Shown here piece after piece: positions 23,388 through 35,081 of a stretch of DNA of 64,000 nucleotides. Location: assembly GCA_947311845.1 (NCBI GenBank), contig CAMZMU010000027.1:74284860-74348859 (forward strand), given 5' to 3'. The DNA comes from Poa pratensis (lineage: Eukaryota > Streptophyta > Magnoliopsida > Poales > Poaceae). The notes beneath the pieces were generated by a model. It had not been told where the DNA came from. It was given only the letters and a program-made list of their open reading frames with translations, and did no database searches. Numbering within the stretch: position 1 is the stretch's first letter; each line of letters starts with the position of its first letter. Both the position numbers and the translations under genes were made by a program.

Positions 23388-25853
23388 TTTTTACTTTCTG
23401 CGCCTAGCTGAAAGGCGTTAAAGAAAAGCGCTTATGGGATACAACCCATTATTTTATTTCTGCAATTTTTATTTTTTGAGTCAAGGAGTTGTTTACATCT
23501 GTAACAATTCCTTTCTATCTTTATTTTATCGCATTGTTGTGCCAAGTATTGCCTCTAATAGGAAGATGATGCTAGATTTGGATTTCTGCGCAGGAACAGA
23601 TTTCTGCTGTTCACCGTTTTAATTCTGTAAAATCACAGAAACATTATTTAAATCTGAAATTTTTTGTGCGTAATCCTCAGATATGTACGCATCTTTCATT
23701 AGTTTAAAGTTTTGCGATCTGACCAACGTAAGTGACTCGAAAAAATTCTTCTTTGTGGACTGTTCTGTTTAGACAGATTATGTCTTTTATTTTTCGCATT
23801 CTCTTTTTACTAGTGTTGAGTGGAATTCTTTTTAGGGTGAAGAGCTTCACATAACATCAGTGGCAGTAGCTAATGTTAAAAGTAACGGTCATGTTTGTGT
23901 CCTTATAGAACATGTGAGTTTTTGATTGTGCACTAATCCTCTAATGAGAATTACTTTGAGTTTGGTGTGGCGGAAGTTTTCAAGGGTCAAGAGAGAAGGA
24001 TGATATAATGTGATCAAGAAGAGTGAAGAGCTTAAGCTTGGGGATGCTCCCATGGATCACCCCAGCATATTTCAAGAAGACTCAAGCGTCTAAGCTTGGG
24101 GATGCCCAAGGCATCCACTTCTTCATCAGCAACTTATCAGGTCATCTCTAGTGAAACTATATTTTAATTTTTTCACATCATATGTGCTTTACTTGGAGCG
24201 TCTGTGTGCTTTTATTTTCAGTATTTTATTTTTCTTATGGTCAACTTGATTGGACCCCAGCATTCTTGATTGGGAGAAAGACACGCTCCGCTTTTTCATA
24301 TAAATACTCCTATTCTTCACTTATACTTGTTGAGTATTCTTATCTAGCTATTGCTATGCTTTTAGCTCCTGTTTTTCATGCATCTCTTATTCAGAGCTGT
24401 TAGTTATTTTAAACAAAGTACTCTCTTGCTTCACTTATAATTGTATTGGATAATTTAATACTTGTCAATTGTTTTGAGTTATCAAGTAGTTCATGTTTAA
24501 GCTTTTGTATCATGTACTTAAAACCTATTAATGAAAAACTACCGTAAAGCTCGTTGAAATTTGGTTTGCATGATTGGTATCTCTAAGGTCTAGATATTTT
24601 CTAGTAAAAGGGTTTGGTTAACAAGGAAGACAGTGTAGAGTCTTATAATGCTTGCAATAGGTTTTCATATAAGCCTTGCCGTGTCGGTTGATATCATGTG
24701 TTTGCTTTAAATAACCTTGCTAGCCTAAACTCTGTAATGAGAGGGAATGCTTCTCGTGCATCCAAAACCTTGAGCCAAATTCATGTCATCTGTGTCTACC
24801 TTAACTACCTATATGTGGTATTTTCTTGCCATTCCAAGTAAATTTTTCATGTGCTACCTTTAAACTATTCAAACATTATTACTCCTATTTTGTGTCAATG
24901 TTTACCAAGCTCATGAGGACGGGGTGGATGTCTTTATGTTAACTGTCAAACAGACTTTACCACCGGACTAGCGGCATATACATCCGCTTATCCTTTAATT
25001 TTGCAAAAAGAGCTGGCAAATGGGGTGCCCAGTCCCAATTAATTACAACTTTAACTGCTTAATTCTCTTCACATTTTTGCCTTGATTTATCAGTTAAGTA
25101 ATGACAAACAGTGAAATATCTGCATGTGTAAACAAAAGAGAAGAGGGATGATCTGTCTTGCTGGTAGAAATAACGTCCTTCATTGGAGCCGCTCTTAAAA
25201 GTCTGGTTGGCAGGGGTCATATTGTACTTTCCATTTTTCTGATTCGTTGACAATTAACAAACACCTCTCAAAACTTATTTTACTCTCTATATGATTTCAA
25301 AAACTTAAAAAGTTCTAGCACATGATTTAATCCCTGCTTCCCTCTGCGAAGCACCTTTCCTTTACTTTTATGTTGAGTCAGTTTACCTACTTCTTTCTAT
25401 CTTAGAAGTAAACACTAGTGTCAACTTTGGTGCAACAATTTTTATATGCTCATATAATGCACTTATTATATGCTTTGTGTTGACAAATATCCATGAGATA
25501 TATATGTTGAAAGTTGAAAGCAATTCCTGAAACTTAAATCTTACTTTGTGTTGGTTAAATACCTTTTACTTAGAATCTATTGCTTTATGAGTTAACTCTT
25601 ATGCAAAACTCTTTGATGCTTGTCTTGAAAGTACTATTCATGCAAAGTTTTTTCTTATATGATTCAGTTGTTTGCTCATTATCTACTTGCTAGCAAACTA
25701 TAGACCATTGACCTGGATCACTTCATTCATAACATGTGCTTTACAGTATAATTATTTGATCAAGATTATGATTGTAGCATGTCACCTCAGAAATTATTCT
25801 GTTTTTATCGTTTTACCTATTCGAGGACGAGTAGAACTAAGCTTGGGGATGCT
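23388..25853 (+). mobile_element. X3: 3' non-coding region with hairpins and polypurine tract
   Basis: 2.5 kb with no supportable gene. It holds two AAGCTTGGGGATG motifs at 24034 and 24092, each opening a potential hairpin (24039-24064 weak; 24098-24118 with GGATGCC/GGCATCC). The pre-tract hairpin is at 25817-25834 (CTATTCG/CGAGTAG with a G-T wobble), and the polypurine tract at 25839-25851 abuts the LTR. From 24490 on it aligns with 1-1358. Confidence 0.78.
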
Positions 25854-26520
25854 TGATACGTCTCAAACGTATCTATAATTTCTGATGTTCCATGTTGATA
25901 TTATACCAATTGTGACATGTTTTATATACACTTCATAGCATTTTTATGCATTTTCTGGGACTAACCTATTAACAAGATGCCACAGTGCCAGTTCCTGTTT
26001 TCTGCTGTTTTTGTATTCCAGAAAAGCTAGTCTGGAAATATTCTCGAAATTGGACGAAACTTGGACATAACCTCCTATTTTTCCAACACCAAGACGGAGT
26101 CCAGAGGAGAGACGGAGGAGGGCCATGTGGCACCCACACCATGGGGCCGCGCGGGTCCCCCTACCGCGCCGTGGGGTGGTGTGGGGCCCTCGTGGCTCCG
26201 CAGCCGCCGCCCTTTCGCCTATTTATTCTTCCCGATGCGAAAACCCTAAACACCCGAGCCATTATCCACAAAAAGTTCTAGAGACGCCGCCGCCGTTAAC
26301 CCTAGCTCGGGAGGGTTCAGAAGCTCATCTCGGCACCCTGACGGAGAGGGGAATCATCACCGGAGGGCTCTACATCACCATGCCTGCCTCCGGAGTGATG
26401 CGTGAGTAGTTCATCCTTGGACTACTGGTCCATGGCAGTAGCTAGATGGTTGTCTCTCCACTTTATGCTATCATGTTTAGATCTTGTGAGCCGCTTATCA
26501 TGATCAAGATCATGATCAAG
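25854..26520 (+). repeat. X3 3' LTR, truncated
   Basis: Begins TGATACGTCTC right after the polypurine tract and follows the X LTR for about 665 bp to AGCCGCTTATCATGATCAAG. The sequence then switches to a different LTR at a short repeat of ATCATGATCAAG. The rest of the LTR is missing. The junction looks like a deletion joined at short direct repeats. Confidence 0.75.
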
Positions 26521-28077
26521 ACAATTGTCACATGTTTTATATACACTTTATATCATATTATGAGATTTATTAGAATAACCTACTAATAGTTGCCAAAGTG
26601 CAAAATCTTCTTGTTTTCCTATTTGTTGTGTAGGAATTATCAAAAATACAAAAGGAAACCTTGTTGGAGTCAAATTGGGACTTTCCTGAAATCTGTCTGA
26701 GAACTTTTTACGGAGATTGTTAGTTTGACCCTCGAAGATGGCGTCCAATGGAAATCAAATTAAAGAGAAAGTTATCACAATTTTCCATACGAAGATTTTA
26801 AGCCCGAGATTAGCCCAATCGGAGTTCGGACGTGGCCTGTAGGCCCGTTTTGGTGGAACCCTAAAAGGGGGTGACGGAAATCCGAGAGTCCATATAAAGA
26901 AGGAAACCCTAGGTCGTGGGAGGCACCCAAGACCACGAATTTTGCTCCTCCAGACAGACGTCTGGGGGAGGAGAACCTCCTCCACACCATCCTCATCACC
27001 AAGGGCAGCCGCCGCAGCCCCCAAGGGCCGCCGCCGCCGCCGTGGGCTGCTGCGGGTCGCCGCCTCCACTCCGGCTGCACCTCTTCATCAACCTTTCCAT
27101 CTTCTCCAACGACTTCTCCACCGTCTCCATGATGAAGGGGGAGTAGTCCACCCCCTGGACTTTGGGTTTGTGGTGGTAACTTGATCTAATCTCTCTATGT
27201 ATGATCATTGTTGGAGTTCACATGATGTGCTTTGCATAAGTATGGATCTATCTATGTAATTCTTATGGTGGATATTGTGGTATGAGATGATTTGTTATAC
27301 ATTTACCGTTGTGTTGGAGCTTTTATGATTTGTCATACTTTGTAGATATTCTTTGATGCATGTGATGGTTTGATTTATGCATAATGCCTTGTTTATCCTT
27401 GTCATGAGGTGATTGACACCACCAAGTGTGGATAGATGAGGGAGATGTGATCATGCACACGAATTATGAATCATTGCACTAGTGTTTTGAATATTGTCCA
27501 TTATGAAGTATGATGTATGTAGGTACGGGATGGCCGACGTGACACGGCATATGTATTGAGTGACATGTGAAATACAGCCCAACATCCTTTATCTTGGGTA
27601 AAAAGGAAGAGTATGATGTGGGAGTGAGAGCAACCACGCTAGCCTTACGAGGGTGACCTAGCAACATAAATGAGTACTTCTTTCAACTATGTGTTTTAGT
27701 ACATATAGCCGTTATAAAAGCTACCATTAAAACATGACAATTGTGTGTACTTTATCTATAACATGATAATCACCGTAGATGAGAGAGAGGATTAAGTGAA
27801 CCCATGAACCCATGTCCATTGTTCATATAAGAGAAAATCTTTGTCTTGTCCTCTTGCATTGAAGAGGATTGGGACACTTTTACATTCTTGTTTTGTTACA
27901 TTCCCATCCATTAAATCAACCATCTTGTTCCTTAAACTTGTTTAGTGCATAATCAACTAAAACTTGTGACGCTTTAGTTGTAGCGAATAAATAACGTTTC
28001 CTTCTTGCTCCTGCGGATCGATACCTTACTTCCACATTGAGAGGTGCTACAGTGATCCCTGCTCTTGGGGGTTATCA
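26521..28077 (+). repeat. E: 5'-truncated LTR of another Athila-type gypsy family
   Basis: About 1.55 kb that resembles gypsy LTRs: a TTAGAATAACCTA block near the start, TATA-like CATATAAAGA at 26891-26900, a GC-rich leader, the GGGGGAGTAGTCCACC motif after it (shared with B), and an end TTATCA at 28077. It abuts transposase coding sequence of the CACTA element, so E probably inserted in that element. Its left end and any internal region are missing. Open frames at 26755-27208 lie in the GC-rich leader and are not genes. Confidence 0.65.
26891..26900 (+). promoter_or_regulatory. Putative TATA box of LTR E
   Basis: CATATAAAGA, about 20-30 bp before a GC-rich transcribed-leader-like sequence; position matches the B and X LTR promoters. 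Confidence 0.4.
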
Positions 28078-29003
28078 CCCACCAGGAAGGACCTCGTCAG
28101 GCTCGATGGATTTGGTCACCGCGAGGGCTACCGCTCACTCTTTGTCGGCGTTCATGGTCGAAAAGATGACTTCGACAGGGCTCACCGGGTCGCGCTATAA
28201 CACTTAAAATTGATTGAACCTTGGGTGGAAGAGCACAAAAGCTTAATCGAGCATAATTACATCGACCTGGGCCGGCCGAGGAATAAGGGAGACGTAACCA
28301 GAGAGCACAACTCCAGCTTCACGCGTTGGTTCAAGAAAAGGAAACTTTTTCAAGCAGAGAGCATAACGCCATCTACGGAAGATGAAAAACTCATATTCTC
28401 CTTATCACAGGGCCCCAGGCACAACGTAAGGACCTATCAGTCGTACGACATCAGCGGTTTTAGATTCTGCACCGAGGAAAAACTCATATTCTCCTTATCA
28501 CAGGGCCCCGGGCTACTGTCAAGGAAAGATTCTTCCGAAGGATCGAGGAGATATGGGAGCTCAACTACTGTGGAGAGTCGGAGCCAATGTTCCGTGTGAG
28601 ATGGGCCAAGGACATCGTCAAAGAAGGCCGGTATTTCACCACCATGGTAATACCCGATGCCAAATCGAAGAACGACTCCGCGAAAAATGAGCCATGGGTA
28701 CTCGCTAGCCAAGTTGAGCAATGCTTCTTCATTACCGACCCGTCAAAGCCTAGCCGTGTTGTCGTGAGGAGGGGCAAGAGGAGCATCATAGGAATGGAAG
28801 GAGACGCCAACGAGGAAGACTTGGACAAGAACGGTGATCCGAAGATCGAGGATGAATTTGACAAGTACTTCAACATGTCGACTACTAGTAAACAAAGAAG
28901 GAAGACCTTCCTACCTACTAAAGGTTGTCCGTTCACGCGAAGAAATCTCAAGGTGCCCGGCCTAAAGTATTCAACCGCGAAGAAGGGAAAGGAGAGAAGC
29001 TAG
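28078..29003 (+). pseudogene. CACTA transposase (TNP2-type) C-terminal fragment with DUF4216
   Basis: Coding homology is in frame from 28078 (DGFGHREGYRSLFVG) with a stop TAA at 28198-28200, then EPWVEEHKSLIEHNYIDLGRP and EHNSSFTRWFKKR, typical of the region before DUF4216. The frame is lost near 28510. The DUF4216 core resumes in another frame (IWELNYCGESEPMFRVRWAK to VEQCFFITD) and reads to the stop at 29001-29003. A 33-bp block is repeated 93 bp apart (28384-28416 and 28477-28509), replacing normal domain sequence. The intact protein would cut and join the transposon ends; the catalytic part is absent here. Confidence 0.8.
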
Positions 29004-29251
29004 CTCGGAACCGGCCGGGACGAAGAAGACGTTTTTTGCGTATTAATTTGTGTGTGTGTGAGAGACAAGCATATATATGTATATCATGAATAAAATAATG
29101 GTCTACCAACAAATGTGTGTATATTCTTTTCTTTAAGATGTGTGTCTGTTATTTCTTTAAATATAACTAAAAACATTTTTAAAGAATAAAAAATGTATGT
29201 AGTGATCTGTCTTTAAATTTAACCAAAAATATTTTTCAAAAAAGAAAAAAA

Positions 29252-29324
29252 AGTGAGACTGCCAGGATTTGAACCTGGCTGCCCCAAGTTTCAGGTTGGA
29301 AACCATTGGGCTATGTTGCTGTTG
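29252..29324 (-). other. tRNA-like relic with pol III A- and B-box sequences
   Basis: Read on the minus strand it has TAGCCCAATGG (A-box-like), then a T-arm GCCAGGTTCAAATCCTGGC with a perfect six-base stem and a B-box GGTTCAAATCC. The acceptor stem does not pair, and no clear anticodon arm is seen. I read it as a tRNA-derived relic inside the CACTA element rather than a working tRNA gene. Confidence 0.35.
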
Positions 29325-29369
29325 GTGTCATGAAACAGCAGCACTTTTTTTAAAGTTTCAGGCCACCCA

Positions 29370-29450
29370 ATTCTATGGCGCATCACTCTAGTGGATGCGC
29401 CACAGAATCTCACATTTCTGTGGCGCACCCAGGCTCAGAATTTTTCTGTG
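29370..29450 (+). repeat. Internal cluster of CACTA subterminal-type repeats
   Basis: ATGCGCCACAGAAT, TTTCTGTGGCGCACCC and a weaker TTTTTCTGTGCCCAC occur here, the same 12-14 bp motif that fills the 3' subterminal zone at 44010-44260. Such repeats normally sit only at the element ends. Confidence 0.6.
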
Positions 29451-30568
29451 CCCACTTACATGTGGGGCCCTCCCCGTGCCGACCTCTCTCTTAAAAAAAC
29501 CCTTCAATCGATCGAGACCCGCGCCACGCTCTCGACCCACCGCGCGCTCCGGCCGCCCTCGCCGTCGACGTCTCCCCATCGCCCTCGCCGTCGACGCCTG
29601 CTCTCCCCGTTCTCTCGCCGTCGCCACCGCGCCCAACCCTCGGTTCTGACGGCCAGGAGCACCTCCACCCCACCCGCAACCACCGCGTTCGAGGAGGACG
29701 CGCTCGGGGCCTCGACGCCGTCCCCTTCCTCTTTGCCGCAGTGACCCCGCCCTCCTCCAGCCCCTCGCCAGGTACCCCCACCAGCGCTCCCCCGCCCCAG
29801 CTCGCCGGACGCACGCACCGCTCGTAGGACGCACACACTATGGCTAGGGCGAGGCGTTCTATGCTGCCGTGCTCGCCAACTGCTCGATCAATTGCTGCAA
29901 TGAACCAACCGCCCCAAGCATCTTCCTTTTTTTACATGCTTTTGATGGAGTGTTCTGCTGGGGTTTTTGAGTAGCTTCACCCCAGCAATTGGTAGACCAT
30001 GAACTGCTTTTTTACATGCTTTTTTACGTAGTTCAACTGTGCTAAGCATTTGTTGTGTCGTCTCTTTGTTCTCAGGTGATTGCAGGTCTGTGGATCCTCT
30101 CTGATCTTGGGAGCTGCTGTTCCTGACCTTGTTCTACATAGGTAATTTTGTGGATGCCGTGTATGTGTGTGAGATGTGGATGCCGTGTAAGTGTGTGAGA
30201 TGTGGATATGTTGTATGTGTTTTTGTTGTCGGCCGGAGATGAAATTGTGTTGCTGTGATGTTGCTGGCCGGCCGGCGATGCCGGCCAACATGATTTGTGA
30301 AATGTATGCAGGTACCCCGAGAGGCCCTTGAGATTGCCGGAACGTTGATTAACTTCCGTTCCAGCAAATTCGGGTACTCCATATGTCCCTTTTTTTGGCA
30401 AAGGTCATGCCGAATTTTTTCGTGAATTTTAGCATGACTTTGCTAAAAATAGGACATTTGGGGTATTGCGACTAATCCATGGCCCGGGGTATCTTAGTAC
30501 TTAATTAAGTGATTTTTTTCTTATATTTGTTTTACTAACTTTTTGCCTCTTTTTAATGCAGTGCAAAC
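29451..30568 (+). other. CACTA: GC-rich leader and probable first intron of the accessory gene
   Basis: No conserved protein. The GC-rich block 29470-29840 opens many overlapping frames on both strands with arginine/proline-biased products, typical of an untranslated leader. From 29850 it turns AT-rich with local repeats GTGTGAGATGTGGAT and ends in TTTTAATGCAG, a good splice acceptor just before the ATG at 30569. Confidence 0.45.
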
Positions 30569-33500
30569 ATGTCGGAGACCGGCCCTTCTAAGCACATGTG
30601 CGTCGAAGAAGAAGCTAGAGACGCCAACAAGTCATTCTGGGATCTGTCCAGGAGTTGGAGGAGGTGGAGGCCGCCGAAGCTGCTAGTGGTGGCGACCATG
30701 GCGACGATGAAGCCGAAACCACCTATGGAGCTGCTAGTGGTGGCCATGAGGATGACGCCACCACCACCGATGGTGGCGAACACACGGATGGAAGCGCTCA
30801 GAAGCAGAAGAAGCAAAGGAAGGATCGGACACCACAAGCGCTCGACAACGTCACAGACATGTTCACTGAGGTCACGCCAAGTGGCCTACCAGTGGAGCCT
30901 AAGGAGCTTGCCAAAGGGTACGGCATGCAACTAGGGTGCATCATCCGGGAAAGCATGTCGATCAACACGAAGGACCTCAGAAGCAAGGCCAATGAGCCTT
31001 TGGTCGAAAACCTCCTCAAGAAGCTTCACCAACGATACACGTTCCCGGAGCCGTTCAACAAAAAGGTGGACAGTTTAGCCATCACGAATATGAGCACCGC
31101 CTTGAGCAGCTGGAAATCCCGGGTGAAGAAAAATATTGATAAGGGTGACAGCTGGGAGAAGATAAGTGCCAAAGAGCCGATGCTCGACCAAGAAGAGTTC
31201 GAGGCCTTCAAGTTGTCCTTGAAATCCGAGGAGGCTAAAAAATGGACCAAGTGGGGGAAGGAAATGCGGGACCTGAACATAGGTAACCACCATTTGGGAA
31301 GGGCGGTTACCGAGGAAAACAACCCATTTGGGACAAGGAGGATGCCGAGGTTGCACGTTTGGGAAAAGAGAACCCGTGGCACAAAATCACGGACGAGCAG
31401 GTGAGGAACTTTGCCCGGTCCCGCTACTATCTGAACAAGGCGACGGGGGAATTCGTTACCGACGATGACGATGTGAGGGCATTCGAGAAAGTGCTGGTAA
31501 GGAATTTAATTACCGCGGATATCTCAAAGTCCATTGCGTTGATCTAATTAGATAACGAAGCCATATTTCTAAATGGGTTCACCTTAATTTCCTTTGTCTG
31601 CAGGAGGACGAGTTGAAGGCTGACGATGAGGCCGGCCCGTCGTCCTAGGGGTCAATGGAGCCATGGGACAAGACTTTCAACTGGGCGACGAACGTTTACA
31701 AGAATAAGGACAGGTCGGCGCCGCCGACGTCAGCTGGCCGTGTGTCCGGCTTTGGTACGAGCATGAAGTTCCTCCAGTACTACAGCACGGACACCGAGAT
31801 GAGAAAGGAGAGGAGGAAATCGACTAGGGATAAAGCCAAGGTTGTGGAGCTAAGGAAGAAGGTGGAGTCACTACAGCAGGACAAAGTGAACTCCAGCACG
31901 GTGAACAAGTTAGTGGAGGAGAAGCTCCGGGCGATATTACCCCCTGGGTTAGTGGAGGGGTTAGCTGCCTGGAATGCGGGAGGTCGACAGGGGCCGATAC
32001 ACGTGCCCAGCTTCGCCGGTAGCAACTCCACCAATAACGTGTCGCCGGACCTGGTGACCCCGCTGCCCAACACCGCGGCGCAGTCGCCGCTCCCTTTGGT
32101 CCCACCGGCGCCCCTACCGCGGAAGATACCGAGGCGCTGCCGGTGGCGGCGGTGAAAGATAATGCATACGAGCAGCCGGAGAATGATAGGCCGGCCGCCG
32201 GCACCGGCCCCCTTGTCTCATCGTTAGCCGAGCTCAACGCCATCACCAAGGTAACTAATTAGTTAGTCCGCGGCATCTTTTATAACTATGCCTTTGATGA
32301 CTGCCATCTCATGATGCCCAACATGTGTTGACTCCCAGGACATGCCTTGCATACTCCTGCATAGCGTGGGGGCCAGCGGCGAGTTGAAGGAAGTCGCAGA
32401 GGGCATCACCGTACAACCAATGACCCACGAAATGCACAACACTAGAATGAGGGTGACCGTGATGAAAGTCAGGTTGACTACGGTAGTGCTTGAGTTTCAT
32501 GACATCGACCCCCATGCAACCTCCGGGAGCGGAGGACCACATGGTCCTTGGAAGATGCCTCAAGTAGATCATGGAATGGCCGAAGACCCAGATTCGTCTT
32601 GGGGGGGGGGGTCTTCAGGTGGTCAGGCGCAACACCAGCGCCACCTCGATCTTCCGCCCCCCGATCGTTCGGCCCTCGAAGCTGACACAAAAAACTGTTG
32701 GGAAGGAACCGGCACCACAAGCAGCCGCCACCACCCGGAAGGAACCGCCGGTCGTCGCCACCACCAGCCACCACCAAAAACTGTTGGGACCGTTTGTACC
32801 ACAACCGTCGAAAGATAAAGCCGTTGCACCTCAACTTGGTGGCAACGACGACAATGATGAGGATGATTTTGACGTCGATGACTTCCTCAACATTGGCACC
32901 AGCAAAGATTTGTACATGCCTCCTGTACATGTGGATGATGAACACTTCCACGCTCACCGCGATCTACCTGCTCGTCCCACTACATGCACGCAGCGCCTGA
33001 ACTTCCAGGGTTTATCTCAACAAGACACACCTCCGGAGGCCGGCGATCAAGCTCAGACGGCTAACGTTTTCAGCCCTGGCACACTGCGTAAGTCAGTTCA
33101 CGAGGGAGTGCAATCCCCAGAGATGAAGAAGAAGAAGCATAGGAAGAGAAGCAGGCCAGGTGCCTCTGCGAGCCAGCCAACTCCTAAGACTATCCGGGGT
33201 AATGAAGACATGGTATCACCCCGTGCAGATGGCTTGACCCGAGTTCATGAAGCTGGTAAACCGATACTGCCTCCGGAGCTGCTCTGCCTCGCACAAGGAC
33301 CCATGCACTCTTTGCATGAAATTATCTTGACGCTAGAGGGCATCCTTCTTAAAGACAAGAATCCAAATTACCCGGTGTTCACGGCCCAGGTGCCAAAGGA
33401 CTTGGACTTCGTCCATGAAGCCGCCGCGGATCTGTTCTTCATAGCGTACGAGGACGTTTTCAAGCTGTTTCACTCTAGACGGCTGGACTATAACATGGTC

Positions 33501-33625
33501 CGCCTATAAGCGCTCAATATGGCGATGAAGATCAGGAGAGATAATACCCCGTACGTCGCGGTAGTGGATCCCTACTACATGCGTGACAGCCAGCTGGTGG
33601 AAGGATCAAGGTCACGGACCATGGC

Positions 33626-34964
33626 TGATACGTCTCAAACGTATCTATAATTTTTTATGTTCCATGTTGATATTATACCAATTGTTACATGTTTTGCATC
33701 CACTTCATACCACTTTAATACATTTTTTGGGACTAACCTATTAACAAGATGCCACAATGTCAGTTCCTGTTTTCTGCTATTTTTGTATTCCAGAAAAGTA
33801 TTCTGGAAATATTCTCGGAATTGGACAAAAATCAACGGATGTCCCTATTTCACCGACACACACGGAGTCCAAAGGAGAGACGGAGCCGAGCCACCAGGTG
33901 GCCACACGCACCCTGGGCACAGGTCCCCTACCTGCCGCGCCCTAGGGTGGTGTGGGCCCCTCGGGTGCCCTCAGCCGCCGCCCTTTCGCCTACTTATTCC
34001 CCCCGACGCAAAAACCCTAAAGACCCGAGTCATATTCCACGAAAAGTTCCAGAGGCGCCGCCGTCGTCAACCCTAGCTCGGGAGGGTCCAAAACCTCTTC
34101 CCGGCACCCCGCCGGAGAGGGGAGTCATCACCGGAGGGCTCTACATCACCATGCCCGCCTCCGGAGTGATGCGTGAGTAGTTCATCCTTGGACTACGGGT
34201 CCATAGCAGTAGCTAGATGGTTGTCTCTCCACTTTATGCCATCATGTTTAGATCTTGTGAGCTGCCTAACATGATCGAGATCATCTTATTGTAATGCTAC
34301 ATGTTGTGTTTGCTGGGATCCGATGAATATTGAATACTATGATCAAGTTGATTATTAATCTATGATACATGTTATTTATGATCTTGCATGCTTTCCGTTA
34401 CTAGTAGATGCTTGTAACTCCAAGAGGAAGTATTTATGCTAGATAGTGGGTTCAGTCTCCAATAATCTGGGCGAGTGACAACAACGCCTAAGGTTGTGGA
34501 TGTGTTGTTACCACTAGGGTAACATAACAATGCTATGTCCACGGTCATATGTACTTGTTTACTTTGTGCATATTGCTTAATGCGATTATCCGTTGCTTGC
34601 AACTTAATACCAACGGGGAACACGGAAGTCAACCTGAAGGTGGATTATTAATCATAGATGCGGTTGGATAACGGTCTATGTATTTTGTCGTAATGCCCAA
34701 TTAAATATCATGGTAGCCATCTTGTCATATATATGCATTGTCATGCGGTCACTATTTATCAATTGCCCAGCTGTAATTTGTTTACCCAACATGTCATTTA
34801 TCTTTATGGAGAGACACCACTAGTGAACTGTGGACCCCGGTCCATTCTTTTACACTGATAAAACCACCAACTGCAATCATTGTTCTCTTTTACTTTCTGC
34901 AATTAAACACTGTTTTCCACACCATACGTTTAACCCTTTGTTTTCAGCAAGCCGGGGAGATTGA
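33626..34964 (+). repeat. A2 5' LTR, 3' end missing
   Basis: TGATACGTCTC start, collinear with 38369-39648. It stops at GAGATTGA, where 107 bp of LTR D begin, and the last 240 bp seen in the 3' LTR (42568-42804) are absent. Its promoter region reads CCTACTTATTCC, a variant of the X-family TATA region. Confidence 0.82.
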
Positions 34965-35071
34965 TGAAAGGACATGCGTCTCCTAATCTAGTTTTGTGTG
35001 TTTGTTAACGACATAAGTGATGGTCTTACCGTGTGCTAAAGTACTGCATGTACAATTGATGAAAAGCACAT
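34965..35071 (+). repeat. Fragment of LTR D in the A2 5' LTR
   Basis: 107 bp from TGAAAGGACATGCG to AAAGCACAT, matching 39649-39755 with about three differences, and at exactly the same LTR position (after GAGATTGA). It is fused directly to gag coding sequence, so a deletion removed the rest of D, the LTR end, the primer site and the gag start. Confidence 0.8.
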
Positions 35072-35081
35072 TTAAAAAGGC

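Noticed and set aside
29388..29838. Four overlapping open frames of 84-148 codons
   Set aside because: GC-rich leader of the CACTA accessory gene; all frames open because stops are rare, with no conserved domain.
32478..32957. Minus-strand frame of 159 codons
   Set aside because: Shadow of the CACTA accessory gene.
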